From the NCBI GenBank assembly GCA_041625575.1, contig JBFJTG010000089.1:1-12909 (forward strand): DNA of 12,909 nt, in the 5' to 3' direction. Within the stretch, counting starts at the first letter, position 1. The number at the start of each line of letters is the position of its first letter. This document shows positions 7,006 to 12,909 of this stretch, in pieces. A program made the position numbers and the translations under genes. The stretch is from Litorivivens sp041625575. Lineage in GTDB: Bacteria > Pseudomonadota > Gammaproteobacteria > Pseudomonadales > Spongiibacteraceae. Under the pieces are notes generated by a model. The model did not search any database, was not told the DNA's origin, and worked only from the letters and a program-made list of their open reading frames with translations.

Positions 7006-7419
7006 TCAGTCCGCGAACTTACTAAAGAGGTAGGCCGTATCGAAGTACTCGAACACTTCAATGATCTTGCCGTCCTTGAAGTGGAACAGACTTTGGTAAT
7101 CGTTGTAGTAGTCCTTGCCGGAGGACGTCTTCGCTTCAAGACTGAAGTGCGTGTGGACGCGATTATCCTCCGCTGTTTTGGAGTGGTAATGGAATTTCAT
7201 CGTTCCCGGCTGATAGAAGTGATCGACGTCGCCGGAAAACATGGCAAGTACCGCTGCTTTGCCGTAGTGGTCACTGCCGCTGGATGCCGCCGCAGTCGAT
7301 TTAGGGAAGTGCCAGGCAATATCGTCGTGAAAGAAGCGCGCGATATCGGCCGGTTTGCCCTGGAGCTTGGCCGCAAGCTCCAATTGAAATTCTGCGAGAA
7401 GTTGTTTGTTGTCAGACAT
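7006..7419 (-). CDS. SnoaL-like / NTF2-fold protein
   Basis: A 137-residue single-domain protein of the NTF2-like superfamily, which includes SnoaL-type cyclases, ketosteroid isomerases and limonene-epoxide hydrolases. It has an N-terminal helix, then DDIAWHFPKS (32-41), a GKAAVLAMF segment (53-61), and the family ending with a DGKIIEVFEYFDTAYL strand pair (116-131). The hollow-cone fold binds hydrophobic substrates, but I cannot confirm isomerase or hydrolase catalytic residues. I chose the ATG at 7419. An upstream in-frame ATG at 7479 would add 20 residues (including VRIITFSYG) without family similarity and would overlap the divergent gene's ribosome-binding site. The Shine-Dalgarno sequence is weak. 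It is the first gene of a leftward pair with the acyl-CoA synthetase. Confidence 0.85.
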   Translation of the reverse strand: MSDNKQLLAEFQLELAAKLQGKPADIARFFHDDIAWHFPKSTAAASSGSDHYGKAAVLAMFSGDVDHFYQPGTMKFHYHSKTAEDNRVHTHFSLEAKTSSGKDYYNDYQSLFHFKDGKIIEVFEYFDTAYLFSKFAD

Positions 7420-7453
7420 CTTAGTACCGTAGCTGAATGTTATTATTCGAACG

Positions 7454-7462
7454 AGTATAGCA
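7454..7462 (-). promoter_or_regulatory. Candidate extended -10 promoter for the SnoaL-like/synthetase pair
   Basis: The minus strand reads TGCTATACT at 7462-7454. This is a TGn motif joined to TATACT, five of six bases of the -10 consensus. It predicts a start near 7447 and a leader of about 28 bases to the ATG at 7419. Extended -10 promoters need no strong -35 box, and none is seen. It lies in the 62-bp divergent gap, next to the palindrome TTCGAA at 7447-7452. Confidence 0.35.
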
Positions 7463-7481
7463 CCGCCTTTTGGGAGCATTC

Positions 7482-7937
7482 TTGAAGGAGCTATTAATTG
7501 TTTTTCATACGCAATCGGGCAGTTCGCAGCGGCTCGCCGAGGCGGCGGCGCGGGCGGCGACTGGCGAGAGCGAGGTAAAGGTTCGCCTGCTGCGAGCGAT
7601 GGAGGCGGGAACCCGCGATTTGCGGCAGTGTGATGGCGTAATGTTTGTTACACCCGAGAATTTGGGCTATTTATCGGGCGGAATGAAGGACTTCTTCGAC
7701 CGAACCTTTTACCCCAGCGAGCCCGGCGAAATGCATCGCCCCTACATGCTGATCGTGAGTTGCGGTAATGATGGGAGCGGGGCGGTGCGACAATTGGAGC
7801 GCATTGTGAAAGGTTATCCCTTGACTGCGGTTGCAGAACCCTTGATTCTGAAGGGCGAGCCGGATCAGCAGGCTTTGCTTCAAGCCGCCGAGCTGGGGCT
7901 GAGTTTCGCCGCTGGTCTGAGCATGGGAATCTTTTAG
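7482..7937 (+). CDS. Flavodoxin-fold NAD(P)H-dependent oxidoreductase, small
   Basis: A 151-residue FMN-binding flavodoxin-like protein. The N-terminal strand runs into a phosphate-binding loop (LLIVFHTQSGSSQRLAEA, from residue 4). TPENLGYLSGGMKDFFDR (57-74) is the hallmark second FMN loop of NADPH-dependent FMN reductase-like enzymes. I place the start at the TTG at 7482: GGGAG lies at 7472-7476, 5 bases upstream, and the resulting MKELLIVFHTQSG is the typical family start. No ATG or GTG is available in frame near there. A TTG at 7470 would add four residues and lose the ribosome-binding site. It could act as a quinone/FMN reductase or stress flavoprotein. It is too short and too NADPH-reductase-like to be called a P450 electron donor on sequence alone. 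It is divergent from the SnoaL-like gene. Confidence 0.88.
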   Translation: MKELLIVFHTQSGSSQRLAEAAARAATGESEVKVRLLRAMEAGTRDLRQCDGVMFVTPENLGYLSGGMKDFFDRTFYPSEPGEMHRPYMLIVSCGNDGSGAVRQLERIVKGYPLTAVAEPLILKGEPDQQALLQAAELGLSFAAGLSMGIF

Positions 7938-8123
7938 TTTTGCTAGATTGCATAGCAGGGCAGGCTTGTAATCCTAGGCGAAAACGGTGATCATCAGCTT
8001 TTATGTTATCGCCGAGAACATGAGTGGCTGCGCTCATGATTACTATGGTGACATTGTTCGTTGCTTGACTCCAATGCGGTGTCAAGGCTGGAACTGCGGT
8101 TCAAAAATAATAAGGAAGTCTCT
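7938..8123 (+). promoter_or_regulatory. Leader region of the first TonB-dependent receptor with two inverted repeats
   Basis: This 186-bp gap, the largest in the window, must carry the receptor promoter. It contains two perfect 6-bp inverted repeats: CATGAG/CTCATG (8019-8024, 8033-8038; 8-base spacer) and CTTGAC/GTCAAG (8064-8069, 8081-8086; 11-base spacer). Either could bind a regulator or fold in the leader RNA. A sequence at about 7993-8005, ATCAGC followed by TTTTATG, loosely resembles the AGCGTG boxes of 3957-4131 but lacks the GTG core. No good -35/-10 pair or sigma-54 site was found. Confidence 0.3.
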
Positions 8124-10625
8124 ATGCCCTTTGCCCGTACCCGGACGCTAACTCCGCTCCTTCAATGCTTGTGTCTGCCTGCGTTCTTGCTTGCAACAGA
8201 TGTTCATGCGGCGACTGTTCTTGAAGAAGTCATGGTCACTGCACAGCTTCGTGAGCAAAGCCTGCAAGATGTACCGGTATCGGTCAGTGCTATCAGCGGC
8301 GATAAGTTGATGGAGGCCGGGCTTGCCCGCATCGAAGACCTTCAGGCCTACGTCCCCAACTTCACCATGTCGGAATCCGGTATTGGTACAGATATTTATA
8401 TCCGAGGAATCGGTTCCGGCGAAAATCAGGGCTTCGAGCAGTCTGTCGGCATGTATGTTGACGGAATATCCTACGGCCGCGCTCAATTGGCGCGGGCACC
8501 ATTTCTGGATCTGTCTCGCGTTGAGGTATTGCGAGGCCCGCAGAATATTCTCTTGGGCAAAAATAGCATTGCCGGTGCGATCAATATTTCAACGGCCAAA
8601 CCCACTCAGGAATTTGAAGGGTATATTCAGGCGACGGTTGAGGACGATATTGGCGAGCAAATTCTCGACGCTGTTGTGTCTGGCCCGCTGTCGGATACGG
8701 TTGGATACCGACTGGCGGCGCGACTGCGCGAATACGACGGACACATTCGCAATCTGGCGCTGGATCGCAACGAGCCAAATCGCGAAGAACAGACGGTTCG
8801 GCTAAAGCTGGTATGGGATGCGACCGATGATCTCGTGGCTGCCTTGAAACTGGAGCGTGGCCGTTTCAATGTGCGTGGTCGGCACTCGGAAATCATTTAT
8901 GACTCGCCATCCGTGTCTACGGTGCCTTTCTTTACGGGTCGGACGCACGGTGAAATACTGGATAAAACCGAATTCCCCCCGGGCAGTGGGGCGGTAGTGA
9001 ATATCGATTCGCATCCGGGCGTGCTCAACGTCAAAGCGGATTACAAGCGGGCTGGTAACGGCGATTACAGCTTTAACACCACCGAAAATATGACAGCTAA
9101 TTTTGACTGGTATCGCGACGGGCATCAGTTCACGTCCATTACCGGCTACATGGCCTACGATTACCGGGAAGACTGCGACTGTGATTTCACCGGTGGTGAA
9201 CTCTTTCAGGTGAATTTCGAAGAAGAATACGAGCAGCTCAGTCAGGAATTTCGCTGGATATCGCCGGGCGGCGAGACAATGGAATACATTGGCGGCGTGT
9301 ACCTTCATTACAGCAAATTGCACTTCTATGACTCGATTCGCGTCGACAGCGACGTTATACCCTCGTTGATAAATGCCGCCGACGGCACCGAGGGTGGCGC
9401 CAGAGGGGATGTGGATCCTAATCCACTGGGCACCACTCCGGCGGATATTGCCGGTATAGGGGATGCGGGCGATGCAATTCGTAATTTCCGCTCTCCCAGG
9501 GATTTTAACAGCAACTCTAAAATAGCTTCCGCCTTTTTACAGGGAACGTGGACTGCCACGGACACCCTGAGGCTGTCATTGGGTGGGCGCTTAACCTGGG
9601 AAAACAAGCAAGGTGATCGCAAGCTCGAGTTTGCTTTTCCGGACGGTAGCATTCGGCCTATCGGCGAGTCGGACACCGCAGCGGCCATCAGCTTTGCCGC
9701 CGAGCGTCACGATTTGGAAGGGGAGCGCACGGAAACCCAGTTTGCGCCCTCGATCAATGTGCAGTGGGATTTTTCAGATTTTGCCATGGCCTATTTCACA
9801 GCGAGCAAAGGCTTTAAATCGGGCGGTTTCGATGCGCGCTCCAATGCTTCTCCCAGTGCTGAGCCTACACCCAGAAACCCCAATGCTGTCGTTGCCAACC
9901 AAACGGTTTTGATTGGTAGTTTTGAGTATGAGGAAGAAGAGTCAAAGAGTTTTGAGCTGGGGATGAAGTCGACGCTGCTCGATGGCGCAGCAGAATTAAA
10001 TGCGGCCTTGTTCCGAACGGAATTCGATAACCTGCAAGTCAGCGTTTTTGATGGCACGCTTGGATTCAATGTCGGTAATGCTGCCAGCGCCGTGTCCCAG
10101 GGCCTTGAGTTGGATGGCCGTATGGGGCTGTCAGAGAATTGGATAGTGTCCGCAGGTGTCGCGTTTCTCGATTTCGAATTTATTGATCACAAAACGGGTA
10201 CCTGTATTCAGGGCCAGGCGCCGGATCATCCAAACGGCAATAACTGTGATTACAGTGGTAAAACCAACCAGTACGTTGCTGATTACTCCGGTAATATCTT
10301 GCTGGCCTATGAAAACTCGGTGTTTGACAGTTTGATGCTCCGCGCCAATTTCGATGTCGTTTTTACCGACGAATATCACCCCTCTCCCAATATGGATGAT
10401 CGCATCAAGCAGGACGGGTATCAGGTGTATAACGCCCGATTATCGCTTTCGGATATTGGTGGCGACTGGGAGGTGGCCCTGCTGGGCAAGAACCTTACAG
10501 ACAAGCTGATTATCGTATACGGTGTTGATGCGCCAACGGCTTATACAATTACGGAGGCCGCAACTCACCACGGTTTTGTTAATCCACCGAGAACTGTCGC
10601 CTTGCAGGTGAGTTATCGCTGGTAA
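8124..10625 (+). CDS. TonB-dependent outer-membrane receptor (first of tandem pair)
   Basis: An 833-residue TonB-dependent receptor that imports a bound ligand across the outer membrane, powered by TonB-ExbB-ExbD. A signal peptide (residues 1-29, hydrophobic core, ending DVHA) is followed by LEEVMVTAQ, the usual segment before the plug and possible TonB box. The plug (about 33-160) contains SLQDVPVSVSAISG, IYIRGIGSG, SVGMYVDGISYGRAQ and VEVLRGPQNILLGKNSIAGA. A beta-barrel follows and ends in a terminal aromatic (SYRW). The mature protein has only four cysteines, in two close pairs: Cys351/Cys353 (CDC) and Cys694/Cys708. The start is the ATG at 8124 with AAGGAAG nearby; an upstream TTG at 8061 would add 21 residues ahead of the signal peptide and is unlikely. 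The ligand is unknown. Members of this receptor group without an obvious siderophore context often accompany catabolic clusters for hydrophobic substrates. Confidence 0.95.
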   Translation: MPFARTRTLTPLLQCLCLPAFLLATDVHAATVLEEVMVTAQLREQSLQDVPVSVSAISGDKLMEAGLARIEDLQAYVPNFTMSESGIGTDIYIRGIGSGENQGFEQSVGMYVDGISYGRAQLARAPFLDLSRVEVLRGPQNILLGKNSIAGAINISTAKPTQEFEGYIQATVEDDIGEQILDAVVSGPLSDTVGYRLAARLREYDGHIRNLALDRNEPNREEQTVRLKLVWDATDDLVAALKLERGRFNVRGRHSEIIYDSPSVSTVPFFTGRTHGEILDKTEFPPGSGAVVNIDSHPGVLNVKADYKRAGNGDYSFNTTENMTANFDWYRDGHQFTSITGYMAYDYREDCDCDFTGGELFQVNFEEEYEQLSQEFRWISPGGETMEYIGGVYLHYSKLHFYDSIRVDSDVIPSLINAADGTEGGARGDVDPNPLGTTPADIAGIGDAGDAIRNFRSPRDFNSNSKIASAFLQGTWTATDTLRLSLGGRLTWENKQGDRKLEFAFPDGSIRPIGESDTAAAISFAAERHDLEGERTETQFAPSINVQWDFSDFAMAYFTASKGFKSGGFDARSNASPSAEPTPRNPNAVVANQTVLIGSFEYEEEESKSFELGMKSTLLDGAAELNAALFRTEFDNLQVSVFDGTLGFNVGNAASAVSQGLELDGRMGLSENWIVSAGVAFLDFEFIDHKTGTCIQGQAPDHPNGNNCDYSGKTNQYVADYSGNILLAYENSVFDSLMLRANFDVVFTDEYHPSPNMDDRIKQDGYQVYNARLSLSDIGGDWEVALLGKNLTDKLIIVYGVDAPTAYTITEAATHHGFVNPPRTVALQVSYRW

Positions 10626-10640
10626 ATAATTTGATGTAAA

Positions 10641-10662
10641 TGTCGCGGCGAATGCCGCGACA
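10641..10662 (+). terminator. Strong intercistronic hairpin between the two receptor genes
   Basis: TGTCGCGGC (10641-10649) and GCCGCGACA (10654-10662) are a perfect 9-bp inverted repeat with the 4-base loop GAAT, 15 bp after the first receptor's stop. No T-run follows (GCTGTGCC), so it is not a standard Rho-independent terminator. It more likely stabilises the upstream message, marks an RNA processing site, or attenuates read-through into the second receptor. Confidence 0.55.
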
Positions 10663-10703
10663 GCTGTGCCTGACCATAAACATAATGAAAGTCCGGAGGC
10701 AGT

Positions 10704-12909
10704 ATGACAAGACCGGAAAAATCCGGCCGGCGGCAAGGTTTTGCGCCATCTCTAGCCGCAACGATAGCGAGCATGGCTGTGTTCGCCCCTCAGGTTCAGG
10801 CGGAAAAATTCATACTTGAAGAAGTCTACGTCACTGCACAATTGCGCGAGCAATCGTTGCAGGACGTCCCCGTCTCGGTTAGCGCGGTATCCGGAGAGAA
10901 GCTGCTTTCCGCCGGCATCAATAAAATGGAAGACCTTCAGGCCTACATTCCCAACCTGACAATGACCGAGACCGGGATAGGGACTTCGCTCTATATTCGC
11001 GGCATCGGTTCAGGTGTGAATCAGGGCTTTGAACAATCCGTTGGTATGTACGTTGACGGCATTTATTACGGGCGCGCTCAATTGGCGCGAGCGCCTTTTC
11101 TGGACCTTGCTCGCGTAGAGGTCCTGCGTGGCCCCCAGAATATTCTTTACGGAAAGAATAGCGTCGCCGGGGCAATCAGCATCGTGACTGAAAAGCCAAC
11201 GGAGGAATCTGAAGGCTCTTTTCGTGCGCTCTACGAGCCGGAGTTTGACGAGCGGGTCGTCGACCTAACCCTGTCGGGGCCCCTCAGCGATACGCTGGCC
11301 TATCGATTTACAACCCGGCTTCGAGAATACGGCGGGTTTATTGAAAACCTGACGCTCGACAGGGACGAGCCCTCCTATGATGAGGCAACCTATCGCCTGC
11401 GGCTGGATTGGGATATTAACGAAACCATGCTGCTTGCCATTAAAGGCGAGATTGGTAGGTTTGACGTAACCGGACGCCAGGTGGAAATTATTGATGACTC
11501 GCCCTCAATCGATGACAACCCACTGTTTACGGGACGTACTCACGCCGAGATTTTGCATCAAACGAGGGATCCCAGTGGCCAGGTTATTAATATTAATAGC
11601 GACCCCTCGGTATTAAACAACGAGCAGGATTATAAGCGCTCTTCGAATGGTGATTTTAGCAATAACGATACCTCCAACATCACGGTTACCCTGGACTGGG
11701 CAAAGGGCGAGCACAACTTTACGGCGATTACCGGCTTTATGGCCTACGAATACGATGATTTTTGTGACTGTGACTTTACCGGTGCCGAGGGTTTTAAGTT
11801 GGTGTTGGCAGAAGAGTACGACCAGTTTAGTCAGGAATTTCGCTGGATTTCACCTGCAGGCGAGACCCTTGAATATATAGGTGGCGCCTATTATCAGAAA
11901 ACAGATCTGTACTTTTTCGACAGTATCATTGTGGACTCCGACCTCATTGTTCAGTTGCTCAATGCCGCCGACGGGACGGAAGGGGGCGCCCGCGGGGACA
12001 ACGACCCTAATCCACTGGGTGGTTCTCCTGAAGAGATCGCCGGAATCGGTGATGCCGGCAATGCGATATCAAATTTAACCTCGCCCCGGGATTTCAACAG
12101 TGATTCTGAAATGTATTCTGCCTTTTTACAGGCAACCTGGAATGTGTCGGACACAGTGCGGCTGACAGCCGGCGGCCGTTACAACCATGAGACCAAAGAG
12201 GGCTCTCGAAAACTCACTTTCGCTGATCTCGATTACAAAGAGCGGCCCTTTAGTGAAACTGACACGGTTGCGGCAGTAAGTTTTGGCTCCGAGCGGCACG
12301 ATTTGTCGGGTAAGCGCACTGAGTCCCATTTCTCGCCACAGCTGAATATTCAGTGGGATATGACGCCTGACAGCATGCTCTACGCTACGGTTAATCGCGG
12401 TTTCAAAGCAGGTGGCTTCGACGCCCGGTCCAATGCCTCGCCCGATGCTTCCCCTGTACCATTGCCACCAGGGGCGTCGCCAGTGAACCCGGCCCGACCA
12501 ACTCGGCCTTCCTTAGTTGGCGCATTTGAATATGAAGACGAAAAGGCAACCAGTATAGAGCTGGGCTTTAAGGCCTCTTTGTTTGAGGGTTCTGCGGAGC
12601 TAAATGCTGCCTTGTTCCGTACCCGATATGACAATCTGCAAGTGAGCATTTTTGACGGTACGCTCGGCTTTAACGTCGGTAATGCGGCAAGTGCTACAAC
12701 CCAGGGCTTGGAGATCGACGGCAGGGTGCAGTTGACCGAGTACCTGATGCTCGCGGGTGCGCTGGCCTTCCTGGATTTCGAATTTGACGAATATGAAAAC
12801 GGGCAGTGTCTAGCAGGACAAACCCCTACATCGCCTGATGGATTGAATTGCGACTATAGCGGCAAGACCAATCAGTATGTGGCCGATTACGCGGGGAATG
12901 TCGTGCTGG
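10704..12909 (+). CDS. TonB-dependent outer-membrane receptor (second of tandem pair, 3' end beyond window)
   Basis: The frame stays open from the ATG at 10704 to the window end, giving 735 codons. GGAGG lies 4 bases upstream. It begins with a basic, then hydrophobic signal peptide ending VQA at residue 33, then LEEVYVTAQ and a plug nearly the same as in the upstream receptor (about 102 of 123 residues identical by hand count from LEEV). The barrel is colinear with that of the upstream gene, and by that alignment about 105 residues are missing at the C-terminus. It keeps the four mature cysteines: Cys354/Cys356 and Cys702/Cys716. It differs most in loops, for example a proline-rich insertion after residue 575 (SPVPLPPGASPVNP) that is about five residues longer than the matching loop in the first gene. 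It is a tandem duplicate that has diverged; it may take a related ligand. The gap between the two genes is 78 bp. Confidence 0.95.
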   Translation, partial: MTRPEKSGRRQGFAPSLAATIASMAVFAPQVQAEKFILEEVYVTAQLREQSLQDVPVSVSAVSGEKLLSAGINKMEDLQAYIPNLTMTETGIGTSLYIRGIGSGVNQGFEQSVGMYVDGIYYGRAQLARAPFLDLARVEVLRGPQNILYGKNSVAGAISIVTEKPTEESEGSFRALYEPEFDERVVDLTLSGPLSDTLAYRFTTRLREYGGFIENLTLDRDEPSYDEATYRLRLDWDINETMLLAIKGEIGRFDVTGRQVEIIDDSPSIDDNPLFTGRTHAEILHQTRDPSGQVININSDPSVLNNEQDYKRSSNGDFSNNDTSNITVTLDWAKGEHNFTAITGFMAYEYDDFCDCDFTGAEGFKLVLAEEYDQFSQEFRWISPAGETLEYIGGAYYQKTDLYFFDSIIVDSDLIVQLLNAADGTEGGARGDNDPNPLGGSPEEIAGIGDAGNAISNLTSPRDFNSDSEMYSAFLQATWNVSDTVRLTAGGRYNHETKEGSRKLTFADLDYKERPFSETDTVAAVSFGSERHDLSGKRTESHFSPQLNIQWDMTPDSMLYATVNRGFKAGGFDARSNASPDASPVPLPPGASPVNPARPTRPSLVGAFEYEDEKATSIELGFKASLFEGSAELNAALFRTRYDNLQVSIFDGTLGFNVGNAASATTQGLEIDGRVQLTEYLMLAGALAFLDFEFDEYENGQCLAGQTPTSPDGLNCDYSGKTNQYVADYAGNVVL

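Noticed and set aside
6979..7485. Long plus-strand open frame opposite the SnoaL-like gene (168 codons)
   Set aside because: It is antisense to a recognisable protein family member, has no family features of its own, and its end overlaps the flavodoxin-like gene start.
7938..8123. Sigma-54 promoter upstream of the first receptor
   Set aside because: GG and GC elements do not occur at the required 10-base spacing; TGGC and TTGCT are present but wrongly spaced.
8802..9323. Minus-strand open frame of 173 codons opposite the first receptor
   Set aside because: Antisense shadow of a clear TonB-dependent receptor; no ribosome-binding site or domain.
1..12909. Mobile element, CRISPR array, defence or phage genes
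   Set aside because: No transposase, integrase, terminal inverted repeat, regularly spaced repeat or nuclease-like protein is visible; the content is metabolic and transport.

Overview
The window looks like chromosomal DNA of a marine-type, Gram-negative gammaproteobacterium (a Halieaceae/Spongiibacteraceae-like bacterium is my guess, not proven). Two large TonB-dependent outer-membrane receptors show that it is Gram-negative. The mid-range GC content and the lipid-catabolic gene repertoire suggest the rest. Coding density is high. No non-coding stretch exceeds about 190 bp, and I saw no tRNA, rRNA, insertion sequence, CRISPR array or phage gene.

Layout, left to right. Positions 1-52 hold the first 17 codons of an unidentified leftward gene. 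A leftward block follows: cytochrome P450 (175-1398), a VOC/glyoxalase-like protein (1535-1975), a short-chain dehydrogenase (2008-2889) and a zinc-free NADP-dependent medium-chain oxidoreductase (2931-3956). The last three are tightly spaced and probably one transcript; the P450 has its own candidate promoter/operator. A 175-bp divergent region rich in copies of an AGCGTG motif separates this block from a rightward CaiB/BaiF-type alpha-methylacyl-CoA racemase (4132-5280). Converging on the racemase is a leftward pair, a SnoaL/NTF2-like protein (7006-7419) and an acyl-CoA synthetase (5336-6946). Divergent from that pair, across 62 bp, is a small flavodoxin-fold oxidoreductase (7482-7937) that probably starts at TTG. 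The right third holds two tandem paralogous TonB-dependent receptors (8124-10625, and 10704 running off the window end), separated by 78 bp containing a perfect 9-bp hairpin.

A coherent but inferred picture is uptake and activation of a hydrophobic, methyl-branched substrate. The receptors would import it, the P450 would hydroxylate a terminal carbon, dehydrogenases would oxidise the alcohol, the ligase would make the CoA thioester, and the racemase would set the 2-methyl stereocentre before beta-oxidation. This resembles the logic of sterol side-chain or isoprenoid catabolism (CYP125/142-like P450, FadD19-like ligase, AMACR). No ring-degrading steroid genes, ferredoxin or KstR-type operator are visible, so the substrate remains open. 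The most notable items are the tandem receptors with conserved paired cysteines, the repeated motif in the 3957-4131 divergent region, and a palindrome lying between candidate -35 and -10 boxes upstream of the P450.
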